From positions 1-13,859 of the forward strand of contig QMPB01000056.1 of assembly GCA_003648395.1 (NCBI GenBank): DNA of 13,859 nt, written 5' to 3'. Shown here piece after piece: positions 1-6,603 of this stretch (its first letter is position 1; each line of letters opens with the position of its first letter). Made by a program: the position numbers and the translations under genes. Under the pieces are notes generated by a model. The model was given only the letters and a program-made list of their open reading frames with translations. It did not search any database and was not told the DNA's origin. Source of the stretch: Bacteroidota bacterium. Lineage in GTDB: Bacteria > Bacteroidota > Bacteroidia > Bacteroidales > UBA1556.

Positions 1-389
1 TCTTTTGCTTTTTCAGGATTATCAAAAACCTTTATCTTAATAGGAAATTTTTTACTTGATGATATTATCATATTCATATAATGTTTTTTGAAAGGGTTTT
101 TGGTAATGATAACAGCACCTCTTTTAAGACCGTTCTTTATTGCGGCAGGAATCATTACAGTTTCAAACCATTTTCTACTATTCGGTGACACAACCGATTG
201 TAATCTTATATCAGACATATAATTCTCAAAAATTGTCGTTTCCTTTGTATACTCAATTAAAGCTTCTAGTGGACGCTTATATTCTTCATCAGTGAGTTTT
301 TTACTTTTCCAATCAATAATTCCTGCTTTTAATTCTGTGTCAAAATAAGCCTTAGAATATTCATTCTCATATACTATTGTTATTGCCAT
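1..389 (-). CDS. STAS/SEC14-like small protein, C-terminus cut by window edge
   Basis: Reading leftward from an ATG at 389-387, an open frame runs off the window after 129 codons. The protein begins MAITIVYENEYSKAYFD and its last visible residues are KVFDNPEKAK. From memory this resembles the 130-140 residue Bacteroidetes proteins annotated as STAS/SEC14 domain-containing (SpoIIAA-like): an N-terminal strand with an Y-E-N-x-Y pattern, a central D-I-R-x-Q-x-V-V-x-P segment (about residues 60-68), a W-F-x-x-x-x-I-P-A-A-I-K-N-G-L-K helix and a terminal F-D-N-P-E-K-A-K. If so, only a few residues are missing. No signal peptide or membrane segment is visible, so it is probably cytoplasmic. STAS folds usually bind small ligands or partner proteins; no function can be given here. 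A canonical promoter lies just upstream, so it is likely transcribed alone. Confidence 0.6.
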   Translation of the reverse strand, partial: MAITIVYENEYSKAYFDTELKAGIIDWKSKKLTDEEYKRPLEALIEYTKETTIFENYMSDIRLQSVVSPNSRKWFETVMIPAAIKNGLKRGAVIITKNPFKKHYMNMIISSSKKFPIKIKVFDNPEKAK

Positions 390-412
390 AAGATTATATT
401 TAATATGATTCG

Positions 413-444
413 TAAAAGTAACAATTATTTTTAAATATACAAAA
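413..444 (-). promoter_or_regulatory. Bacteroidetes-type promoter of the STAS-like gene
   Basis: On the minus strand, TTTTG (444-440) is followed after exactly 19 bases by TACTTTTA (420-413). This fits the phylum's -33 TTG / -7 TAnnTTTG pattern with one mismatch, A for the final G. Transcription would start near 409, giving a leader of about 20 bases before the ATG at 389. Confidence 0.6.
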
Positions 445-490
445 TCTTATATATATATACTTTAATTTCGCAAACAGTTTCTGAACGAAA

Positions 491-559
491 ATTGAGTATT
501 CTCAATAGGTGCTTGTGGCTATACTTAGCCGACATAGAAATTATGTATCGAATAGGTAC
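491..559. other. Non-coding stretch with a run of short hairpins
   Basis: The gap between the STAS-like gene and the tRNA (390-757) holds no credible reading frame. Inside it are several short inverted repeats in a row: a perfect 6-bp stem at 491-496/501-506 with loop TATT; a perfect 5-bp stem at 517-521/526-530 with loop TACT; a perfect 5-bp stem at 532-536/542-546; and a 5-bp stem with one G-T pair at 545-549/555-559, which excludes the previous one by two bases. AATAGGT occurs at both 504-510 and 551-557. No promoter or T-tract frames the run. It could be a structured RNA, a decayed REP- or MITE-like repeat, or chance. The remainder (about 565-705) shows nothing further except an AT-rich palindrome at 569-581. 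Confidence 0.35.
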
Positions 560-707
560 AAAATATACTATTTACTAAATACAATTTTCTATCACGGCTT
601 AATATAGACTTTGGCGTAGAACGTTATTTATGGATTTCAAAAAATATGATTAAACGCTTACATTATATGTCTTATTATCAGTCATATAATTTTCTTGATT
701 AATAACT

Positions 708-749
708 TAAAAATAAAAATCCCAACTCAAAATAAATTGAATTGGGATT
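708..749 (-). terminator. Rho-independent terminator of tRNA-Phe
   Basis: On the minus strand, eight bases past the tRNA, a 13-bp stem with one G-U pair (749-737 with 730-718, core AATCCCAA/TTGGGATT) closes a 6-base loop. It is followed by a T-rich tract broken by one A. The opposite strand has no T-tract, so it acts leftward only. Confidence 0.85.
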
Positions 750-757
750 AACCTTAG

Positions 758-830
758 TGGTGCCACCTGGATTTGAACCAGGGACACACGGATTTTCAGT
801 CCGATGCTCTACCAACTGAGCTATGGCACC
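758..830 (-). tRNA. tRNA-Phe (anticodon GAA)
   Basis: The reverse strand folds as a 73-base cloverleaf: acceptor GGTGCCA/TGGCACC, D-arm GCTC/GAGC, anticodon loop CTGAAAA with GAA at 797-795, a 5-base variable loop GTGTC, T-arm CCTGG-TTCAAAT-CCAGG and discriminator A at 758. CCA is not encoded; CTA follows, so CCA must be added by nucleotidyltransferase. The anticodon stem carries a T27-T43 mismatch at its outer pair. A consensus promoter lies upstream and a strong terminator downstream, so the gene is a single-tRNA unit. Confidence 0.97.
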
Positions 831-844
831 CTTTTAAAGCGGCT

Positions 845-877
845 GCAAAGATAATATTTTTTTTCATTTTGCAACAA
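845..877 (-). promoter_or_regulatory. Promoter of tRNA-Phe
   Basis: On the minus strand, TATCTTTGC (853-845) is a perfect TAnnTTTG box. The upstream TTGTTG (877-872) offers a TTG at a spacing of 18 or 21 bases. The spacer contains an 8-base A-tract. Transcription would begin near 842, about a dozen bases before the mature tRNA 5' end. Confidence 0.8.
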
Positions 878-995
878 TATTATTTATCTCTACCATCTAT
901 ATAATAGTATTTAGTATTATGTAACAAGGTTATTTAATTGATAAACAGTGTTGTACTAAATAAATTTATGAAATTATTTTTGTTTAATTTATTAG

Positions 996-1026
996 TTGAT
1001 AGTATGGACTTTAACTTTACTTTTGC
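996..1026 (+). promoter_or_regulatory. Consensus promoter of coaX, near-leaderless
   Basis: TTG (996-998), a 19-base spacer and TACTTTTGC (1018-1026) match the Bacteroidetes consensus exactly. The box ends only six bases before the coaX ATG, so the transcript should start within about five bases of the start codon and has no room for a ribosome binding site. Confidence 0.8.
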
Positions 1027-1032
1027 AAAATT

Positions 1033-1764
1033 ATGAATACTTACCGATTAATTATTGATTTTGGAAATACATTTCACAAAGTAGCTGTATTTAAGGACAG
1101 TAGTATTATTGATATTGAAAAATATGAAAACATCAGCTTAAATCAAATTAAAAGCTTTGTAACTAAATATCCTGAAATTAAATCATGTATTCTTTCATCT
1201 GTTATCGAAACTCAAAAAGATATTCTTAATTGGTTAAAAGATGAATATTTTTTTATAGAGTTGTCTCATTATACTCCAATACCTATAACTAATAAATATG
1301 GTAGCCCAGATACATTAGGAAAGGATCGTTTAGCAGCTGCTATTGGTGCGTATTCTATAGCTCCAAATCAAAATGTACTATCTATTGATACAGGAACAGC
1401 AATAAAATTTGATTTTGTCACTAAAGAAGGTGAATATCTTGGTGGAAGTATTTCTCCTGGATTGTATTTAAGATTTAAAGCCTTACATACTTTTACGGCA
1501 AAACTTCCGTTAGTGGACTATAATAATGTTCATGAGCTAATAGGAGATAATACCCAAACTTCAATATTATCAGGAGTTATGAATGGTGCAATAGCTGAAG
1601 TAAATACTTTTATTGATAATTATAAGTTGCGTTATTCAGACTTAAAAATATTTATTTCAGGCGGTGAAAGTATTTATTTTGAAAGATATATAAAAAGTCA
1701 CATCTTTGCGGATTCAAATTTGGTTCTTATAGGATTAAACGAAATATTAATATTTAATGAGTAA
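1033..1764 (+). CDS. coaX: Type III pantothenate kinase
   Basis: Phosphorylates pantothenate to 4'-phosphopantothenate, the first step of coenzyme A synthesis, in the cytosol. The 243-residue length is normal for CoaX, and all family marks are present: the phosphate-binding DFGNT loop (residues 9-13), P-D-T-L-G-K-D-R (92-99) with the presumed catalytic Asp98, the second nucleotide-binding D-T-G-T-A (119-123) and GGSISPGL (137-144). Type III enzymes use an actin/hexokinase-like (ASKHA) fold, need a monovalent cation and are not inhibited by CoA. The ATG sits immediately after a consensus promoter. The last 8 bases overlap the start of the next gene (ATGAGTAA), which suggests translational coupling and makes coaX the head of the envelope-gene cluster. 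Confidence 0.95.
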   Translation: MNTYRLIIDFGNTFHKVAVFKDSSIIDIEKYENISLNQIKSFVTKYPEIKSCILSSVIETQKDILNWLKDEYFFIELSHYTPIPITNKYGSPDTLGKDRLAAAIGAYSIAPNQNVLSIDTGTAIKFDFVTKEGEYLGGSISPGLYLRFKALHTFTAKLPLVDYNNVHELIGDNTQTSILSGVMNGAIAEVNTFIDNYKLRYSDLKIFISGGESIYFERYIKSHIFADSNLVLIGLNEILIFNE

Positions 1765-3034
1765 AATTATTCAGTATAAGTTAGTTACAGTATTTATCTT
1801 AATTTTTATTCTGTCAGGGTTTCAGAGCTTTGGGCAGCTAAGAATAGACTCACCATACTCTCGGTTTGGTCTAGGAGATATAAATGCAGGAGCAAATGCC
1901 TATCAATCTTCAATGGGAGGAGTGGGATATGGTGTTCGTGATCCATATCGTATTAGTTCAATTAATCCTGCAGCTTATGCAAATATCGATTCAGGTAGTT
2001 TTGTGTTTAATGCTGCGTTCAAAGGACTTTTAATTAGTTCAAAAACAGCTTCTGCTTCTGGAGGTAGTAATTATTTTAATATTTCATATTTAAAATTTGC
2101 ACTGCCTGTTACTAAATGGTGGAGAACAGGAGGAGGTCTTCTTCCTTATACTACTGTAGGTTATAATGTTTCTACCTATGCCGATATGGATTCTATTGGC
2201 ACGGTAAAGTATAGTTTTTTAGGTGATGGTGGAATAACTAAATTTTATTGGGGAAACTCTTTCAAAATTACAAAGAAACTTGCTATTGGAGCTAATATGT
2301 CTTATTTGTTTGGCACAAATAACCTAAGACGACAGACTCAATTAATGGACGATCCCATTGCTTTTAAATATAGAATTACTAATTCTGTTGATGTAAGAAG
2401 CCTTTATTTTGATTTTGGAATACAATACAATACAACTTTTGGTGATAAAAAGAAATATTTTTTAGGACTTGGCGCTGTTTTTTCTCCAGAACAAAAGCTT
2501 CATGGCGAAAAATCTTCTTTTGCAATAACTTATACCGATGGCGATGAAGGTCATGAATATATTAAAGATACAATATTAGACTTACCATTAGATGCAGGAG
2601 ATATTGTTATTCCTCAAAAAATAGGTGGTGGTTTTAGTATCGGTAAAACAAAGAAATGGATGCTTGCTGCTGATTTTACTTTTGATGAGTTTAGTAAATA
2701 TACCGCCTTTGGAAAAAGTGATAGTTTAAGTAATAGTATAAGATATAATATTGGTGGTCAGTATTATATTGGGTCTTATTTAGTTAATGTAGGTTTTATG
2801 TTTAACGATTCCTATCTTACCCTTAACAACACAAAAATAAATGACTATGGCATAAGTTTTGGTATAGGTTTTCCTCTTAGAAACAATGCATCAACGGTTT
2901 CATCAGTAGATTTAGGATTTGAGTTTGGAAGAAGGGGTACCACAAGTAATAACTTAATTCAACAAGATTATTTTAAATTTACTTTAGGGGTGAATATCAG
3001 AAATACATGGTTTAGACGAGCAAAATATTTATAA
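1757..3034 (+). CDS. Outer-membrane beta-barrel protein of unknown function, beside coaX
   Basis: A 425-residue exported protein. Residues 1-26 form a signal peptide (Lys-containing start, VTVFILIFILSGF core, likely cut near SFG-Q). The mature start carries S-P-Y-S-R-F-G-L-G-D (32-41) and then S-I-N-P-A-A-Y (68-74), features I recall from a Bacteroidetes outer-membrane family distantly like OmpP1/FadL transporters. The rest alternates aromatic, glycine-rich and polar residues as in transmembrane beta-strands, with many strand-turn-strand stretches such as YYIGSYLVNVGFMF, and it ends with an aromatic strand (FKFTLGVNIRNTWF). It overlaps coaX by 8 bases and is followed 19 bases later by the TPR gene. 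The barrel call is firm; no substrate can be given. The lptC neighbourhood suggests, but does not prove, a role in outer-membrane assembly. Confidence 0.8.
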   Translation: MSKIIQYKLVTVFILIFILSGFQSFGQLRIDSPYSRFGLGDINAGANAYQSSMGGVGYGVRDPYRISSINPAAYANIDSGSFVFNAAFKGLLISSKTASASGGSNYFNISYLKFALPVTKWWRTGGGLLPYTTVGYNVSTYADMDSIGTVKYSFLGDGGITKFYWGNSFKITKKLAIGANMSYLFGTNNLRRQTQLMDDPIAFKYRITNSVDVRSLYFDFGIQYNTTFGDKKKYFLGLGAVFSPEQKLHGEKSSFAITYTDGDEGHEYIKDTILDLPLDAGDIVIPQKIGGGFSIGKTKKWMLAADFTFDEFSKYTAFGKSDSLSNSIRYNIGGQYYIGSYLVNVGFMFNDSYLTLNNTKINDYGISFGIGFPLRNNASTVSSVDLGFEFGRRGTTSNNLIQQDYFKFTLGVNIRNTWFRRAKYL

Positions 3035-3053
3035 TTTATAATATATAATTAAT

Positions 3054-4472
3054 ATGAACAATTTAAAATTAATAGTACTAGCATTTGGATTAGTAATGAT
3101 GATGGGGTCATTAAGTAGTAACGCGGAAGCCATTAGCTCTAACTCAATGAATTTTAATAATACCACTCCTGATGGAATAAAAAAATATGGAGAGGATAGT
3201 GTAAGTTGTGTACGTAACTTAAGTTTATACAGAGAATTCTATAAACAATGGAAATCTACTAAATATAAAGATGATGTTGTTGCTAATCAAACATTAGTTC
3301 CTTGGAGAGCATGTTTCTTTGGCTGTCCTATTGTTAGTAAAAACATGTATATCCACGGTGAAAAATTAATGAACTATTTCATTAAGAAGAATAAAGAAGA
3401 TTCTGCAGTTCGTCAAGCATATGTTGATACTTTATTTATGGTATATGACCAAAGAATAAAATATTATGGTGATAACAAAAAAGTGCCTAAAGGAGTTCTT
3501 ATTGGTCGTAAAGCCCAAGATTATATGAAATATCGTGTTGAACAGTCTGAAATATATTATCCTATGTTTGAAGAGTCTTTTAAGATTATGGGTATGAACT
3601 CCGAACCAACTACTTTATTTTATTTTTATGTATCATCAGTACGTTATGTGAAGCAAAAGCATGCTGAAAAAGACCTTATTCTTGAAAATTACGTAGATAT
3701 TGAAGATGTTATTGAATATAATATAGAGAAATATATTGATAATGAAAAGATGCTTAAAAGATGGACTATTGTAGCAAATAACATTGAAAAGAACGTTAGT
3801 AAATTTGCTACTTGTGAGAAATTAATTCAACTATATGGACCAAAACTTGAGAATGATCCTGAAAATTTAAAGTTGGCTAAGAATATAGTTAAGTTCTTTG
3901 AAAAGAGAAAATGTACTAAATCAGATGTGTATTTTAATGCTCTTCAAAAAGTTCACGCTGTAGAGCCAAGTCCAGAATCAGCATTTGCAATGGGTCGTAT
4001 GGCTTTTGAGAGAGAAAAATATTCTGTTGCTAAAGATTATTTAATGGAAGCTACTAACACTCTATCTGATTCTTTGGTGAAGAAAAAAGCATCAGCTTAT
4101 TTATTATTAGCAGAAACTTACCGTTCTCTAAAACAACCTTCAGCAGCTCGTTCAGCAGCTCTTAAAGTGCTTAATTATAAACCAAACGAAGGTATGGTAT
4201 ATATTATTATTGGTGATTTGTACACTAGTAGTGCTTCAAAATGTACACTTCAAGGCTTGAGAGTTTCTTATTGGGCAGCAGCAGATAAGTATTCTAGAGC
4301 AGCAGCTATTTCTAAAGATGATAAAATTAAAGAAATTGCAAGAAAGAAACTTGCTGTTATTAAAAAGAGTTTCCCTGAAAAACAAGATATTTTCATGAGA
4401 AATTTAACTGATGGACAGAAAGTGAAAATTGAGTGCTGGATTAATGAAGAAACAACAGTTCGTTCTCGTTAA
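3054..4472 (+). CDS. Exported TPR-repeat protein of unknown function
   Basis: A 472-residue protein with a signal peptide (MNNLKLIVLAFGLVMMMGSLSSNAEA, cut after an A-E-A-like site near residue 26), so probably periplasmic; no lipobox cysteine is present. The N-terminal half has a P-W-R-A-C-F-F-G-C-P motif (83-92) with cysteines 87 and 91, which I recall as conserved in Bacteroidetes relatives and which might form a disulfide. The C-terminal part (about 306-420) shows helical TPR-like repeats, for example SAFAMGRMAFEREKYSVAK, AYLLLAETYRSLKQPSAAR and MVYIIIGDLYTSS. TPRs bind proteins, so a scaffold role in the envelope is likely. It starts 19 bases after the barrel gene with no promoter or terminator between them, which supports one operon. 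No specific function is known to me. Confidence 0.8.
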   Translation: MNNLKLIVLAFGLVMMMGSLSSNAEAISSNSMNFNNTTPDGIKKYGEDSVSCVRNLSLYREFYKQWKSTKYKDDVVANQTLVPWRACFFGCPIVSKNMYIHGEKLMNYFIKKNKEDSAVRQAYVDTLFMVYDQRIKYYGDNKKVPKGVLIGRKAQDYMKYRVEQSEIYYPMFEESFKIMGMNSEPTTLFYFYVSSVRYVKQKHAEKDLILENYVDIEDVIEYNIEKYIDNEKMLKRWTIVANNIEKNVSKFATCEKLIQLYGPKLENDPENLKLAKNIVKFFEKRKCTKSDVYFNALQKVHAVEPSPESAFAMGRMAFEREKYSVAKDYLMEATNTLSDSLVKKKASAYLLLAETYRSLKQPSAARSAALKVLNYKPNEGMVYIIIGDLYTSSASKCTLQGLRVSYWAAADKYSRAAAISKDDKIKEIARKKLAVIKKSFPEKQDIFMRNLTDGQKVKIECWINEETTVRSR

Positions 4473-4475
4473 TAT

Positions 4476-4526
4476 TTTAGTTCTAATAAATTAAGAATTA
4501 TTATCTTTACAGTCGAAAAGCGACTG
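4476..4526 (+). promoter_or_regulatory. Probable internal promoter for lptC with inverted repeat at the start site
   Basis: TATCTTTAC (4502-4510) matches the -7 box with one change, and TTTAG (4476-4480) is an imperfect -33 at 21 bases. A perfect 6-bp inverted repeat, CAGTCG-AAAAG-CGACTG (4510-4526), begins at the last base of the -7 box and covers the predicted start (about 4513). This would let lptC and later genes be transcribed apart from coaX. The repeat could be an operator or a 5' RNA hairpin. Confidence 0.45.
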
Positions 4527-4531
4527 ATATA

Positions 4532-5191
4532 ATGAAAAAACAAATATTTTTAAAAAATATATACAAGAGCATTGTTCTGATTTTAGTTGGAACAATGCTT
4601 TTTTCGTGCGAAAATAATTTGGCTACTATTGCAAGTATTAATGTTGATGAAAATTCTCCCATAGAAACTTCATATGACGTAGAAATGCAATATACCGATT
4701 CAGGAATTGTTACAATGGTGATGTTGAGTTCATTGGTGAATAGATATGTTGGTGAAAACGAGCACCTTGAAATGCCCGAAGGGATTAATCTTAAGTTTTT
4801 TGATACAGTTGGAGTGGTGAAATCTACTTTGGTTTCTGATTATGCAATTAGTTATGCGAAAACTAATACTATGATTGCTGAGAATAATGTGATAGCAACT
4901 AATTCTAGAGGACAGAAACTATTTACTGAACAACTTACTTGGAATAAAGAGAAACATACAATATATACCAATAAAAAAGTTAAAGTTGTAACCGATGGTA
5001 AAATTTTATTTGGTGATGGTCTTACTTCTGATGAAAGCTTTGATAATTGGGAAATAACGAATCCTACAGGCGATATTGAAGTTGATGAGGGAGATGATAG
5101 CAGTTCGGATGAAGAATATTATGATGATAATGAATCCGATGATGAAAGCGATTTATTTGATGAAAGCGACACCTATCAAGATGGTAATTAA
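4532..5191 (+). CDS. lptC: LPS export periplasmic protein LptC (lipoprotein form)
   Basis: LptC sits in the periplasm between the LptBFG ABC transporter and LptA, passing lipopolysaccharide toward the outer membrane. This 219-residue protein has a type II signal peptide with lipobox L-F-S-C (Cys26), so it should be lipid-anchored rather than held by a membrane helix as in E. coli; this is usual in Bacteroidetes. The beta-jellyroll region spans about residues 45-170 and has the typical ladder: ...EMPEGINLKFFD, then S-D-Y-A-I-S-Y, ENNVIATNSRGQKLFTE, Q-L-T-W-N-K-E-K, and a terminal VTDGKILFGDGLTSDESFDNW. Residues 181-219 form an unusual acidic tail, 20 of 39 residues Asp/Glu with no Lys or Arg. 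The gene lies 59 bases after the TPR gene behind a probable promoter and 6 bases before the CorC-like gene. The LptC call is strong. Confidence 0.88.
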   Translation: MKKQIFLKNIYKSIVLILVGTMLFSCENNLATIASINVDENSPIETSYDVEMQYTDSGIVTMVMLSSLVNRYVGENEHLEMPEGINLKFFDTVGVVKSTLVSDYAISYAKTNTMIAENNVIATNSRGQKLFTEQLTWNKEKHTIYTNKKVKVVTDGKILFGDGLTSDESFDNWEITNPTGDIEVDEGDDSSSDEEYYDDNESDDESDLFDESDTYQDGN

Positions 5192-5197
5192 ATAATT

Positions 5198-6463
5198 ATG
5201 AGCATAGGCCTTACCATAGTTTTAATTAGTATTTTATTTTCTGCTGTTTTTTCAGGAATTGAAATTGCTTTTGTATCTGCTAATAAGCTCAAAATAGAGC
5301 TAGACAAAAGTAGAAATAAAATTTCTGGAAAACTCCTTTCTTGGTTTAATCAAAGAGAAGCAAATTTCATTGGAATGCTTTTAATCGGAAATAATATTGC
5401 TTTAGTTATTTATGGTATTTATATGGAGAAACTACTTAGTCCCGTTATCTCTGGTTTTTTACCCTCATTCATTAGTATTCCAATCATTATTCTAATTTTT
5501 AATACAATAATTTCTACTATCATTATTTTAATATTTGCTGAATTTATTCCCAAAGCTAGTTTTAGACTTAATGCCAATAAATCATTAGAAATTTTTAGTA
5601 TTCCTCTTCTTATTACATATTTTGCTCTAATTCCATTTATTTATATATTTACTAAGTTGTCAGAGATTATATTGAAGTATATTTTCAGAACGAAAATTGA
5701 CAATAGTAAATATCAGTTTTCAAGCATAGACTTTGGATATTATATTCAAGAGTTTCATGATGAATCAGATGAAGAAAACTCAGATATTGAAACAGATATT
5801 CAGATTTTTAGAAAAGCACTCGAATTTCAAACAACAAAAATTAGAGAGTGTATGGTTCCTCGAACAGAGATTAATGCAATTGATAATGAAACAGATATTC
5901 CTGAATTAATAAAATTATTTAATCAATCAGGGCACTCCAAAATCCCTGTTTTTGAAGGTAATATTGATAATATTATTGGATATGTTCATTCATTTGATTT
6001 AATTAAAAAGCCAAATAGTTTGTCGAATATTCTAAGAGATATTTCGTATATTCCTGAGTCAATGACAGCGAATACAATGCTTAATAAAATGATCAATGAG
6101 CATATTAGTATGGCGGTAGTTCTTGATGAATTTGGTGGTACAGCAGGTATTGTTACAATGGAGGATTTAATGGAAGAAATATTTGGTGAAATAGAAGATG
6201 AATTTGATAAAGATCAAATGATAGAAAAGCTAATAGGTGAGAATACCTATATTTTTTCCGCTAGACTAGAAATAGATTATCTTAACGATACATATAATTT
6301 GGATTTGAAAGAATCTGAAGAATATGAAACTCTTGGCGGTTATATCACTCATTATTACGAAAGTATTCCCAAGAAAAACACGAAACTAAAAATAGAAAAA
6401 TACATATTTGAGATACTTCAAGCAGGTGATGCTAAAATTGATCTCGTTCAACTACAATTCTAA
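5198..6463 (+). CDS. CorC/HlyC-family membrane protein (DUF21, CBS pair, CorC_HlyC domain)
   Basis: A 421-residue inner-membrane protein of the CNNM/CorC superfamily, whose characterised members take part in Mg2+ (and Co2+) efflux; the old name hemolysin is misleading. Order: a DUF21 membrane domain (about 1-155) with hydrophobic segments near 3-23, 55-80, 92-118 and 128-152, including the S-G-I-E-I-A-F motif in the first; then a CBS pair (about 205-330) opening with MVPRTEI (219-225) and ending in LDEFGGTAGIVTMEDL (309-324); the hallmark E-E-I-F-G-E-I-E-D-E-F-D linker; and a C-terminal CorC_HlyC transporter-associated domain (about 345-421). It starts 6 bases after lptC, so the two are co-transcribed. 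GldE has the same architecture, but its usual neighbours are absent. Substrate is inferred from the family only. Confidence 0.88.
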   Translation: MSIGLTIVLISILFSAVFSGIEIAFVSANKLKIELDKSRNKISGKLLSWFNQREANFIGMLLIGNNIALVIYGIYMEKLLSPVISGFLPSFISIPIIILIFNTIISTIIILIFAEFIPKASFRLNANKSLEIFSIPLLITYFALIPFIYIFTKLSEIILKYIFRTKIDNSKYQFSSIDFGYYIQEFHDESDEENSDIETDIQIFRKALEFQTTKIRECMVPRTEINAIDNETDIPELIKLFNQSGHSKIPVFEGNIDNIIGYVHSFDLIKKPNSLSNILRDISYIPESMTANTMLNKMINEHISMAVVLDEFGGTAGIVTMEDLMEEIFGEIEDEFDKDQMIEKLIGENTYIFSARLEIDYLNDTYNLDLKESEEYETLGGYITHYYESIPKKNTKLKIEKYIFEILQAGDAKIDLVQLQF

Positions 6464-6490
6464 TCTCTTCTCGTCTCATTGTATGTTGTT

Positions 6491-6516
6491 GATATACAGT
6501 AGTATATTCGCTTTTT
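6491..6516 (+). terminator. Weak AT-rich hairpin after the CorC-like gene
   Basis: GATATAC-AGTA-GTATATT gives a 7-bp stem (one G-T pair) with a 4-base loop, followed after TCGC by T5 and further T-rich sequence. The stem is AT-rich and the T-run starts four bases late, so it may only attenuate transcription into the PpiD-like gene, which has its own promoter. Confidence 0.3.
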
Positions 6517-6569
6517 ATTATTCATTTTTTATTCTTTAAAATTAATTTTCATTCTAAAGTTTTTGTATG

Positions 6570-6578
6570 TACATTTGC
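6570..6578 (+). promoter_or_regulatory. -7 promoter box of the PpiD-like gene
   Basis: TACATTTGC is a perfect TAnnTTTG box 25 bases before the ATG. At the expected -33 position only TTTTC (6546-6550, spacing 19) is found. Predicted start near 6581, with a leader of about 23 AT-rich bases and no Shine-Dalgarno sequence. Confidence 0.6.
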
Positions 6579-6603
6579 AAGCAATTTTTTAATATAGAAT
6601 GTA

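Noticed and set aside
5198..6463. Gliding-motility protein GldE
   Set aside because: GldE shares the DUF21-CBS-CorC layout but is normally next to gldD and mutY/ssb-type genes. Here the neighbours are lptC and a PpiD-like gene, so the general CorC/HlyC call is safer.
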